Positions 50,261 through 58,468 of a stretch of 64,000 nt of DNA are shown one piece after another (position 1 is the stretch's first letter; the number at the start of each line of letters is the position of its first letter). The notes below the pieces were generated by a model that was not told where the DNA came from, did no database searches, and saw only the letters and a list, made by a program, of their open reading frames with translations. Source of the stretch: CF-13 sp035279665. GTDB lineage: Bacteria > Chloroflexota > Dormibacteria > CF-121. The stretch covers positions 1 to 64,000 of the forward strand of contig DATEHI010000131.1 of assembly GCA_035279665.1 (NCBI GenBank). Reading direction: 5' to 3'. The position numbers and the translations under genes are program-made.

Positions 50261-50705
50261 TCATATCGACCTCAAGGTGGTCGACTCGCGGGACTCCGAT
50301 ACGGGGGAGTCGATCCGCCGCCGACGCGAGTGCCTGCAGTGCTCGAAGCGCTTCACCACCTACGAGCGGATCGAGGCGGTACCGCTCTACGTCATGAAGA
50401 AGGACGGCCGGCGAGAGGACTTCGACCGCCAGAAGCTGTTCTCCGGCTTGATGAAGGCCACCACCAAGCGTGAGATCTCTCCGAGCACGGTGGAACGCGT
50501 CGTGGACGAGATCGAGGCCGAGCTACGAACCCGCGGCAAGGTCGAGATTCCCTCGCGTGAAGTCGGCGAGTTGGTGATGGACAAGCTGCGGGGTTTAGAT
50601 GAGGTAGCGTACATTCGCTTCGCCTCTGTCTACCGCTCGTTCATGGATCTCCAGGAAGTCAAACACGAGATCGACCAGCTTCTGACCCGCGAAAAGCGAG
50701 GCTGA
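50241..50705 (+). CDS. nrdR: Transcriptional repressor NrdR
   Basis: Zinc-ribbon plus ATP-cone repressor of ribonucleotide reductase genes. 154 residues. MKCPYCGH and CLQCSKRFTTYERIE form the zinc ribbon; VMKKDGRREDFDRQKLFSGL begins the ATP-cone at about 48-140. No nrd reductase gene is in the window. GATACT is eight bases before the ATG and no Shine-Dalgarno is seen, so probably leaderless. Confidence 0.96.
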   Translation: MKCPYCGHIDLKVVDSRDSDTGESIRRRRECLQCSKRFTTYERIEAVPLYVMKKDGRREDFDRQKLFSGLMKATTKREISPSTVERVVDEIEAELRTRGKVEIPSREVGELVMDKLRGLDEVAYIRFASVYRSFMDLQEVKHEIDQLLTREKRG

Positions 50706-50736
50706 ACCCGTCGCCGCGCTAGAGCTCGCCTCCGTC

Positions 50737-51447
50737 GTGGGCGTCGCCCAATTTCCGGCCCGCCACGGGTTCAGCACCCGGGCGCTCGGCTCCATGGGGC
50801 TCACCGGGTCGACCGACCCTGAGCTGGTGATGCAGCGGCGCGAGCGGCTCGCGGGCCAGATGGGCTTCGATCTCGACCGCACCCTGATGACGGTCCAGGA
50901 GCACGGAGCCAACGTCGTCACCTTCCATCGGCGGCGGCCGGAAGGTGGACAGTGCGTCTTTGACACCGACGCCCTGGCCACCGACGTCCCCGGACAGGCG
51001 ATCATCACCTACCACGCCGATTGCTTTCCGCTGCTTTTCTTCGACGCGCGCCGTGGGGTTGTCGCCGGGGCGCACGCGGGATGGCGCGGCTCGCTGGCCG
51101 GTGTCGCGACCCAGACGGTGCAGGCGCTGCACCTGGCATACGGCAGCGAGCCCAATGAGCTCGACGTCCTGATCGGACCCGGCATCTGTGCCCGTTGCTA
51201 CCAGGTCGGCCGCGAGGTCGCGGAACGGTTCGCGGCGCGCTACGGCCGCGAGGATCGCTACCTCCAGACGGAGGGCGACGATGTCCGGCTCAGCCTCGAG
51301 GGCGTCGTGCGGCTCCAGCTCGAAGACGAGGGCGTCGCGCCGAGCCGAATCCTGTCGGCCGGTTGGTGCACGCGCGAAGAGGACCGCTGGTTTTCCCATC
51401 GCGGCGGTCGTCCAGGACGCTTCCTCGCCGTCGTCGTTGCGCCCTGA
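50737..51447 (+). CDS. pgeF: Peptidoglycan editing factor PgeF (YfiH, laccase-domain)
   Basis: 236 residues. ARHGFSTRALGSMGLTGSTD at the N-terminus, TYHADCFPLLFFD near 91, AGAHAGWRGSLAGVATQTV near 109, and GPGICARCYQVG near 149 are the copper/zinc-site motifs of the multi-copper polyphenol oxidase (YfiH) family. Known relatives hydrolyse wrong L-Ser-containing muropeptide precursors or act on purine nucleosides. Position after ftsZ/nrdR is common. GTG start. Confidence 0.92.
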   Translation: MGVAQFPARHGFSTRALGSMGLTGSTDPELVMQRRERLAGQMGFDLDRTLMTVQEHGANVVTFHRRRPEGGQCVFDTDALATDVPGQAIITYHADCFPLLFFDARRGVVAGAHAGWRGSLAGVATQTVQALHLAYGSEPNELDVLIGPGICARCYQVGREVAERFAARYGREDRYLQTEGDDVRLSLEGVVRLQLEDEGVAPSRILSAGWCTREEDRWFSHRGGRPGRFLAVVVAP

Positions 51448-51450
51448 GCG

Positions 51451-52128
51451 ATGCCCGGTTCGATCGGCGGAAACCTCGAGGCGGTCCGCGAGACGATCGC
51501 CCGCAGCGCTGAGCGGGCTGGCCGTGATCCCACTGAGGTCGTGCTGGTGGCGGTCACCAAGACGCTTTCGGTAGAACGCATCCGCGAGGCGCTGGCCGTC
51601 GGGCTCCGCATCCTCGGGGAGAACCGGGTCCAGGAGGCGCTGCCGAAGATCGAGGCGATCGGCCCCGCCAATGTCGACTGGCACTTGATCGGGCACCTGC
51701 AAACCAACAAGGTGAAGTTCATCGACGGTCGTTTCCGAATGGTCGAATCCCTGGACGGGGTCGGTCTGGTGGAGGCGCTCGACCGCAGAATCCAATCACC
51801 ACTCGATGTGCTGGTCGAGGTCAACGTGGCGGACGAGCCACAAAAGGCGGGTGTCCTCCCCGCGGACCTGGGCGCCGTGGTGGATGCCGTGATGGCGGCC
51901 CAGCATTTGCAACTCCGTGGGTTGATGACAGTGGCCCCCATGGTCCCGGATCCGGAGGCGGTCCGGCCGGTCTTCCGGCAGTTGCGCTCGCTACGCGACA
52001 GGACGAGCCAGCGGCTCGGCGTGGCGTTACCCGTGCTGTCGATGGGGATGACCGACGACTACGCGATCGCCGTGGAGGAAGGCGCGACCATGCTACGATT
52101 GGGCCGCGCGCTCTTCGGATCGCGTTGA
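51451..52128 (+). CDS. yggS: PLP-homeostasis protein YggS
   Basis: 225 residues, alanine-racemase-like barrel. VVLVAVTKTLSVERIREAL near 31 holds the PLP lysine; LGENRVQEALPKIEAI near 54, WHLIGHLQTNKVKFID near 76, and LSMGMTDDYAIAVEEGATML near 196 are all diagnostic. Controls free PLP levels. Overlaps yggT by TTGA. No sepF follows. Confidence 0.95.
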   Translation: MPGSIGGNLEAVRETIARSAERAGRDPTEVVLVAVTKTLSVERIREALAVGLRILGENRVQEALPKIEAIGPANVDWHLIGHLQTNKVKFIDGRFRMVESLDGVGLVEALDRRIQSPLDVLVEVNVADEPQKAGVLPADLGAVVDAVMAAQHLQLRGLMTVAPMVPDPEAVRPVFRQLRSLRDRTSQRLGVALPVLSMGMTDDYAIAVEEGATMLRLGRALFGSR

Positions 52129-52391
52129 ATCCCGCCGTGCAGAACGCCATCAATTTCCTGCACACCTTTGCCCAGGTGCTCATCTATCTCTGCATCTTTG
52201 CCATTTTCGTGCGGGCCGCGGCCTCCTGGTTCATCCGCGATTACCACGGGCTGTTCATGGGATTTCTGGTCGACGTCACCGAGCCCATCCTGGGGCCGTT
52301 GCGGCGCATGATCCCCACCGGGCTGGGCGTGGATTTTTCGCCGATGATCGCGATCGCGGTCCTCTACGTCGTCGGCCAGTTCCTCGGCTGA
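52125..52391 (+). CDS. yggT: YggT family membrane protein
   Basis: 88 residues, two membrane spans (about 10-32 and 68-87) with FVRAAASWFIRDYH and DVTEPILGPLRRMIPTGLGV between, typical of YggT. Possibly involved in cell shape, division or osmotic response. TTG start overlaps the yggS stop. sepF and divIVA, usual neighbours in Gram-positives, are absent. Confidence 0.92.
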   Translation: MNPAVQNAINFLHTFAQVLIYLCIFAIFVRAAASWFIRDYHGLFMGFLVDVTEPILGPLRRMIPTGLGVDFSPMIAIAVLYVVGQFLG

Positions 52392-52402
52392 ACGAGAGCC
52401 AC

Positions 52403-52408
52403 TAGAAT
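52403..52408 (+). promoter_or_regulatory. -10 hexamer before ileS
   Basis: TAGAAT eight bases before ATG 52417. It covers the in-frame TTG 52408, so it favours ATG 52417 as the start and a leaderless mRNA. Confidence 0.5.
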
Positions 52409-52416
52409 TGGCGTCC

Positions 52417-55287
52417 ATGTTCCAGGAAGTGTCGACGCGCGCCGGCTTCGTCGAGATGGAAGTCGAGGTGCTTGCCTTCTGGAAAGAGCGCGACATCTTC
52501 CACAAGAGCCTCAGGCAGCGCGAGGGAAAACCGCCGTTCGTCTTTTACGAGGGGCCGCCGACCGCCAACAATCTTCCGGGCATCCATCACGTCCTGGCAC
52601 GGGCCCTCAAAGACCTGTTCCCCCGGTACAAGACCATGCGTGGCTTCTATGTCGAGCGCAAAGCGGGATGGGACACGCACGGCCTGCCGGTCGAGATCGA
52701 GGTCGAGAAGCAGCTGAAATTTACGAGCAAACAGGACATCGAGAAGTTCGGGATCGAAGCCTTCAACAAGCTCTGCCGGGAAAGCGTCTTCAAGTACATC
52801 GACCAGTTTGCCCAGGTGACCGAGCGGATGGGCTATTGGGTGGATTTCGACAAGGCCTACCGGACGCTCGACACGACCTACATGGAGAGTGTCTGGTGGA
52901 TCCTCAAGCAGATCTGGGACAAAGAACTCCTCTACCAGGGCTTCAAGGTCGTGCCCTATTGTCCGCGCGATCAGACACCGCTCTCCAGCCACGAGCTCGC
53001 ACTGGGATATCAGGACGACGTCGAAGACCCGTCGGTCTACGTGAAGTTCGAGCTCGAGGACGAGCCCAGGACCTACTTCCTCGCCTGGACGACGACGCCC
53101 TGGACCCTTCCCGGCAATGTCGCGCTTGCCGTCGGACTCGATATCCCGTACGTGCGCGTCCGGCAGGGCGACGAGCGCTACATCCTGGCCCGGGCGCGCC
53201 TCTCAGTCCTTGAGGGCGAGTACCAGGTCGAGGCGGACGTCGACGCAAAAAGCCTGCTCGGGAAGCGCTACAAGCCGCTCTATTCCTACCTGATCCCCGA
53301 CAAGCCAGCCTTCTTCGTCGTGGACGCCGATTTCGTCTCTGTCGAGGACGGGACCGGGATCGTGCATACGGCCGCCGCCTATGGCGTCGACGACCTCGAG
53401 CTTTGCCTGAAGAAGGGCATCCCGGTTCGCCACGTGGTCGACCTGTCGGGTCGATTCCGGCCCGAGGTCGAGCCCTTCGCCGGGATCTTCGTCAAGAAGG
53501 CCGATCCCAAGATCATCGAGGACCTCAGCCATCGCGGCCTGATCTACCGGGCGGAGACAATCCGGCACACCTATCCGTTTTGCTGGCGATGCGGAACGCC
53601 GCTGCTGTATTACGCCCTCACCTCGTGGTTCATCAAGACGACCGGCGTCAAGGATGCGTTGATCAAAAACAACAACCTGGTCAACTGGATCCCGCCCTAC
53701 GTGGGCACCGGCCGGATGGCGAACTGGCTCGAAACGCTCGTCGACTGGTCCCTGTCGCGCTGGCGTTACTGGGGCACCCCGCTGCCGATCTGGGTCTGCG
53801 AACAATGCGACGAACGGCGCTGCGTGGGTTCCGTGGCCGAGGTCGGCCTGACGCTGCAGGACGATCTGCACCGTCCCTATATCGACCGCGTGACGCTGCC
53901 CTGCGAGAAATGCGGCGGCGTGATGCGCCGCGTCACCGACCTGATCGATGTGTGGTTCGACTCGGGGTCGATGCCCGTCGCACAGTATCACTACCCCTTC
54001 GAAAACCAGGAGCTCTTCAAGGTGCGCTTCCCGGCCGATTTCATCGCCGAGGGCGTCGACCAGACGCGCGGCTGGTTTTTCAGCTTGCTGGCCATCGGCA
54101 CCATGTTGTTCAAGCAGCCGGCGTTCAAGAACGTGATCGTCAACGGCACCGTGCTGGACAAGCAGGGCCGCAAGATGAGCAAGTCGCTGAAGAACTCGGT
54201 TGACCCGATGGAGGTCATGTCCAAGTTCGGGGCGGACGCCACCCGCTGGTACTTCTTCTCGGCAGTCGCCATCGGCAACGACTATCGCTTCGACCTCGCG
54301 GCGGTCCAGGATGTCGTCCGTCGTTTCCTGCTCATCCTCTGGAACACTTACGGCTTCTTCGCCAACTACGCGAGGCTCGACGGATTCGACCCAACGGCGC
54401 CGGCGGTTCCGGTGCGCGAACGGGCGCTCCTCGACCGCTGGCTGCTCGCAGAGCTGGCGGTGACGATCGCCGATGTCGACAAGGCCATGGAGGCGTACGA
54501 CCCGCCGACGGCGGCGCGGCGTCTGGAAGGCTACGTGCTGGATCTCTCCACCTGGTACGTGCGGCGTTCACGCCGCCGGTTCTGGAAATCGGAATCCGAT
54601 GCCGACAAGCGGAGCGCTTACCAGACGCTCTACCAGGTGCTGGTCAGCGTCGCCCAGTTGCTGGCCCCCTTCATGCCCTTTGTCTCCGAGAGCATCTATC
54701 GCAACCTAGCGGCCGGCCGGCAGGGCCAACCCGAGAGCGTGCACCTGAGCGACTGGCCGGTGGCCGCCTCCGATTGGCGCGACGATGAGCTCCGCCAGCA
54801 GATGTCGGTGGTGCGGCGGCTGGTCGCGACCGGGCTCGCCGCACGGAATACTGCCGGCATCAAGGTCCGCCAGCCGCTTCGCGCCGTCACGATTGCCGAG
54901 CGGCCGCTCGACCCGGGGCTCGAGGCCATCCTCCTCGAGGAACTGAACATCAAGGGCGCCCAGTACCAGGGGCAAGGGGGCGGCCTGACCCTCGATACTG
55001 AGATCACCGAGGAATTGAAGTTCGAGGGCTTGGGGCGGGATATCGTGCGAACGATTCAGGAGCTTCGCAAGCGCTGCGGGTTCGCGGTCGAGGATCGCAT
55101 CCGCTTGTACTACCAGGGCGACGGTGCGCTCGCTCGGGCACTCGAGCGGGGGCGCGACTACATCGCGGCAGAGACGCTGGCGGTTCAGGTTGAGCGCGGC
55201 GCTCCGCCGGAGGGCGCCTGCTCCGATTCGTTGAAGGCGGAAGGCGAGGCGCTCCAGGTGAGCGTGCTGAAGGTGGCCGCACGCTGA
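52417..55287 (+). CDS. ileS: Isoleucyl-tRNA synthetase (type II, eukaryote-like)
   Basis: 956 residues. The HIGH-equivalent is in PTANNLPGIHHVLARALKD (GIHH), and KMSKSLKNSVDP near 590 is the KMSKS loop. The editing domain includes LAWTTTPWTLPGNVALAV near 226. The 'PGIHHVLAR' form and large anticodon-binding C-terminus point to the IleRS2 class known to be naturally less sensitive to mupirocin. TGEETGL-like zinc cysteines are seen (CEQCDERRC, CEKCGG). The stop overlaps lspA (CTGA). Confidence 0.96.
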   Translation: MFQEVSTRAGFVEMEVEVLAFWKERDIFHKSLRQREGKPPFVFYEGPPTANNLPGIHHVLARALKDLFPRYKTMRGFYVERKAGWDTHGLPVEIEVEKQLKFTSKQDIEKFGIEAFNKLCRESVFKYIDQFAQVTERMGYWVDFDKAYRTLDTTYMESVWWILKQIWDKELLYQGFKVVPYCPRDQTPLSSHELALGYQDDVEDPSVYVKFELEDEPRTYFLAWTTTPWTLPGNVALAVGLDIPYVRVRQGDERYILARARLSVLEGEYQVEADVDAKSLLGKRYKPLYSYLIPDKPAFFVVDADFVSVEDGTGIVHTAAAYGVDDLELCLKKGIPVRHVVDLSGRFRPEVEPFAGIFVKKADPKIIEDLSHRGLIYRAETIRHTYPFCWRCGTPLLYYALTSWFIKTTGVKDALIKNNNLVNWIPPYVGTGRMANWLETLVDWSLSRWRYWGTPLPIWVCEQCDERRCVGSVAEVGLTLQDDLHRPYIDRVTLPCEKCGGVMRRVTDLIDVWFDSGSMPVAQYHYPFENQELFKVRFPADFIAEGVDQTRGWFFSLLAIGTMLFKQPAFKNVIVNGTVLDKQGRKMSKSLKNSVDPMEVMSKFGADATRWYFFSAVAIGNDYRFDLAAVQDVVRRFLLILWNTYGFFANYARLDGFDPTAPAVPVRERALLDRWLLAELAVTIADVDKAMEAYDPPTAARRLEGYVLDLSTWYVRRSRRRFWKSESDADKRSAYQTLYQVLVSVAQLLAPFMPFVSESIYRNLAAGRQGQPESVHLSDWPVAASDWRDDELRQQMSVVRRLVATGLAARNTAGIKVRQPLRAVTIAERPLDPGLEAILLEELNIKGAQYQGQGGGLTLDTEITEELKFEGLGRDIVRTIQELRKRCGFAVEDRIRLYYQGDGALARALERGRDYIAAETLAVQVERGAPPEGACSDSLKAEGEALQVSVLKVAAR

Positions 55288-55757
55288 ATCGGATCCGCAG
55301 CTACGGCCTGCTGGCGGTGATCGCCGCCGTGGTCGTCATCGTCGACCGGGTCACGAAGATCTTCGTCGAACGGCGGTTCGGGGTGCCATACGGTCCACGC
55401 GAGGTCGTCGACCACATCCTCTTCCTGACCGTGACCCGGAACCGGGGAGCCGCCTTCGGGCTATTTCAGAACTTCACGGCCGGCTTCCTCCTGATCTCGG
55501 CCGTGGTCATGGTCGGCATCCTTATCTATTACTGGCGCCTTCCGGCCGACGACTGGTCGGCGCGGTTGGGCCTGGCGCTCGTCTTCGGTGGCGCCGTCGC
55601 CAACGCCTACGATCGGGGCGTCAAAGGTTCGGTCATCGACTTCATCCAGGTGCCGCACTACCCGATCTTCAACGTCGCCGACTCGGCGATCAGCGTTGGC
55701 GTCGCGGTGCTTCTGCTGGGCACGCTCTGGCGCAGCCGCCGGTCCCAGCGCGCTTGA
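55284..55757 (+). CDS. lspA: Lipoprotein signal peptidase
   Basis: 157 residues from CTG 55284. Four membrane spans. VDRVTKIFVERRF with the first conserved Asp, TVTRNRGAAFGLFQN near 56, and VANAYDRGVKGSVIDFIQV near 104 with the second catalytic Asp. GTG 55317 is the first standard start but cuts the first membrane span to about eight residues. CTG 55284 overlaps the ileS stop (CTGA) and gives the normal 20 residues before the Asp and the usual length, so I chose it. TTGA overlap with rluD follows. Confidence 0.88.
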   Translation: MNRIRSYGLLAVIAAVVVIVDRVTKIFVERRFGVPYGPREVVDHILFLTVTRNRGAAFGLFQNFTAGFLLISAVVMVGILIYYWRLPADDWSARLGLALVFGGAVANAYDRGVKGSVIDFIQVPHYPIFNVADSAISVGVAVLLLGTLWRSRRSQRA

Positions 55758-56677
55758 CCGAGGCGGTCCAGCACACCGTCCCGATCAACGCCCCCCGACT
55801 CGACCAGTACCTGGCCGGCCTGCTCGTCGGGCAGAGCCGCAGCCAGGTCCAGCGATTGATCGCGGAGGGGCACGTCCGCCTCAACGACGGACCCGCACGG
55901 GCGGGCAGCCGCCTGCGCTCGGGCGATCGTCTTAGCTGGGAATTACCGGAGCCGGTTCCGACCCGGCTGCAACCGGAATCGATGAATCTTCGGGTGCTCT
56001 ACGAGGACGACGATCTGGTCGTGATCGACAAACCGGCGGGCCTCGTCGTGCATCCCGGGCCGGGCCACTCGACCGGCACCCTGGTGCACGGCTTGCTCGG
56101 ACGCGGGCCGGGTTGGTCGACGATCGGAGGCACGGAGCGGCCGGGGATCGTCCACCGGCTGGACCGCGACACCTCTGGGTTGATGGTGGTGGCGCGCAAC
56201 GACGAGGCCCACCGCGAGCTGGCTCGCCAGCTGCAGCGGCGGATCATGACGCGCAAATACCGCGCGATCGTGTTGGGCGAGGTGGCCGATCCTGCGGCCC
56301 GGATCGAGGCGCCCATCGCCCGTGACCCCAAGAACCGGCAACGGATGGCGGTAATTGGGACCGGACGGGAGGCCGTCACTGAATTCCGCCGGCTTGGCAT
56401 TGCCGCTGGTCACTCGCTGCTGGAGGTGACGCTGGGCACCGGCCGCACGCATCAGATCCGGGTCCACCTCGCCTATATCCATCACCCGGTGCTCGGTGAC
56501 GCCGTCTACGGCCGCCGGTCACCGATCATCGCCCGACCGGCATTGCACGCCGAAACCCTCACGCTACGACACCCGCGAACCGGGAAGTCCATGACGTGGC
56601 GGGCCTCGCCGCCCGAGGACTTCGAATTGGCGTGGAACTCGCTGAGCCGCGCTCTGCCTCAGCCTAAAATGCGGTGA
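55754..56677 (+). CDS. rluD: 23S rRNA pseudouridine synthase, RluD class
   Basis: 307 residues. S4 domain about 12-75 (RLDQYLAGLLVGQSRSQVQR); catalytic domain with LVVIDKPAGLVVHPG near 92, the catalytic Asp in IVHRLDRDTSGLMVVARN near 133, and GTGRTHQIRVHLAYIHHPVL near 219. Modifies pseudouridines in helix 69 in known cases. TTG start overlaps lspA. Confidence 0.94.
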   Translation: MTEAVQHTVPINAPRLDQYLAGLLVGQSRSQVQRLIAEGHVRLNDGPARAGSRLRSGDRLSWELPEPVPTRLQPESMNLRVLYEDDDLVVIDKPAGLVVHPGPGHSTGTLVHGLLGRGPGWSTIGGTERPGIVHRLDRDTSGLMVVARNDEAHRELARQLQRRIMTRKYRAIVLGEVADPAARIEAPIARDPKNRQRMAVIGTGREAVTEFRRLGIAAGHSLLEVTLGTGRTHQIRVHLAYIHHPVLGDAVYGRRSPIIARPALHAETLTLRHPRTGKSMTWRASPPEDFELAWNSLSRALPQPKMR

Positions 56678-56681
56678 TCAG

Positions 56682-57269
56682 ATGACCCAGCCCAAGATCG
56701 GGCTTTTGATCGTGATCTCCGGACCAAGCGGAGTGGGGAAGGATACTGTCTTGCGGCGCCTTTTCGAGATGGCGCCCGAGCTCAAGTACTCGGTGTCATA
56801 CACGACACGGCCGCCCCGGCCGGGGGAGGTCGACGGCCACAGTTACACCTTCGTGAGCGAGCCGGAATTTCTGCGCTTGATCGAGCAGAAGGAATTCCTG
56901 GAATGGGCGAAAGTCTACGACCACTATTACGGGACCTCCCGCCGGCGGGTGGATGCGGCCCTCGACCGCGGTGACGACATCATCCTCAAGATCGATGTCC
57001 AGGGCGCGACCTTCGTCCGCAAGCGGATGCCGGAGGGGCTCTTCATCTTTATCACGCCGCCGTCGACCGAGGAGCTGCTCAGCCGCCTGACCGGCCGGAA
57101 CACGGAGTCACCGGAGGCGCTCGCGATTCGGCAGAAGGAGGCCCTGATCGAGCTCGGGCTGGCGAAAGACTACGAACACGTGGTGTGTAACCGGGATGTC
57201 GACGAGACCGCGCGCGAGATCCTGGCGATGATCGCGGCCGAGCACGACCGCCGCCAGGCGCCGGTATGA
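56682..57269 (+). CDS. gmk: Guanylate kinase
   Basis: 195 residues. P-loop LIVISGPSGVGKDTVLRRLF near 9, YSVSYTTRPPRPGEVDGHSY near 37, and LDRGDDIILKIDVQGA near 90. Converts GMP to GDP. The gene for RNA polymerase omega, usually next, is absent; coaBC follows with an ATGA overlap. Confidence 0.96.
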   Translation: MTQPKIGLLIVISGPSGVGKDTVLRRLFEMAPELKYSVSYTTRPPRPGEVDGHSYTFVSEPEFLRLIEQKEFLEWAKVYDHYYGTSRRRVDAALDRGDDIILKIDVQGATFVRKRMPEGLFIFITPPSTEELLSRLTGRNTESPEALAIRQKEALIELGLAKDYEHVVCNRDVDETAREILAMIAAEHDRRQAPV

Positions 57270-58468
57270 GTCAGACCGGGCTGAAGGGACGCCGCGTCGC
57301 GTTCGGCGTCAGCGGCGGCATCGCGGCTTACAAGGCGATCGAGTGCATCCGGCTGCTCACCGAGGCCGGTGCCGAGGTTCGGGTGCTGATGACGCCGGAG
57401 GCGACCCGGTTCGTGACGCCTCTGACGCTCGAGGCCCTCTCCTACAACCCCGTCGCCTCAGATTGGCTCGCGCCGCAGGGTGGGGGGGAGACCCACATCA
57501 GCCTGGCCGCGTGGGCCGAGGTGATCGCCATCGTTCCGGCGACCGCCAACACAATGGCGAAGCTGGCCCTGGGATTCGCCGATGAGATCGTGTCGGGGAC
57601 AGTGCTGGCGAGTCGTGCCCCGCTGGTGATCGCCCCCGCGATGAACGACGTGATGCTGACCCAGCAGCCGACCCAGGATCATCTGAACGCGCTACGGGCG
57701 CGACGCGCGGTCATCGTTGAACCGGCGAGCGGGCGCCTGGCCTCGGGCAAGTCCGGGGTGGGGCGGTTAGCTTCAGCTGAGCGGATTGTCGCCGTCATCG
57801 AGGCGGTGCTGGCGGCACGTCGCACCCTCGACGGCCTGCGCGTGGTCATCAGCGCGGGTGGCACTCGGGAAGCGGTCGATCCTGTGCGCTACCTGGGGAA
57901 TTTCTCCAGCGGAAAGATGGGCCGCGCCCTCGCCGAGGTGGCGGCGGCGCGGGGGGCAGCCGTGACCCTGGTGACCACGGTGCCGTCCAGCCCCGAAGGG
58001 ATGGCAGAGGTCGTGGTGGGCAGCGCGACCGAAATGCTGAAGGCCCTGGAGCAGGCCTGCGCCGATGCCGACGTCCTGGTCATGGCGGCGGCGGTGGCCG
58101 ACTACGCTCCCGAGCAGGTCGCTGCCTCGAAGCTGCGGCGAACCGATCGTCCCATTGAGCTGCGACTGCGACCCAACGTCGACATCCTGAAGACGCTCGG
58201 GGCCCGTCCTGGACTCTATCGCGTGGGCTTTGCGGCGGAAACGGAAGACCTGCGTGCCCAGGCGCAACAGAAGCTCCATGCCAAGCAGCTGGACATGATC
58301 GTCGCCAACCAGGTCGGCGTCGACGGGCAGGGCCTCGCCAGCGACTTCAACGCCGTCACCATCGTGACGCCCGGCGGCGTCGTCGCCGAGGTGCCGCGAT
58401 TGCCAAAGGCGGAGGTGGCCGGGCGCATCTGGGATGCGATCGATGCCGGTCGGAACCGCGGCGCCTGA
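57266..58468 (+). CDS. coaBC: Bifunctional phosphopantothenoylcysteine decarboxylase/synthetase
   Basis: 400 residues, coenzyme A synthesis. CoaC half: FGVSGGIAAYKAIECIRLL near 13, ETHISLAAWAE near 73 with the catalytic His, and PAMNDVMLTQQ near 124. CoaB half from about 190: VVISAGGTREAVDPVRYLGN near 194, ADVLVMAAAVADYAPEQV near 269, and VGFAAETED near 318. End overlaps priA. Confidence 0.95.
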   Translation: MSQTGLKGRRVAFGVSGGIAAYKAIECIRLLTEAGAEVRVLMTPEATRFVTPLTLEALSYNPVASDWLAPQGGGETHISLAAWAEVIAIVPATANTMAKLALGFADEIVSGTVLASRAPLVIAPAMNDVMLTQQPTQDHLNALRARRAVIVEPASGRLASGKSGVGRLASAERIVAVIEAVLAARRTLDGLRVVISAGGTREAVDPVRYLGNFSSGKMGRALAEVAAARGAAVTLVTTVPSSPEGMAEVVVGSATEMLKALEQACADADVLVMAAAVADYAPEQVAASKLRRTDRPIELRLRPNVDILKTLGARPGLYRVGFAAETEDLRAQAQQKLHAKQLDMIVANQVGVDGQGLASDFNAVTIVTPGGVVAEVPRLPKAEVAGRIWDAIDAGRNRGA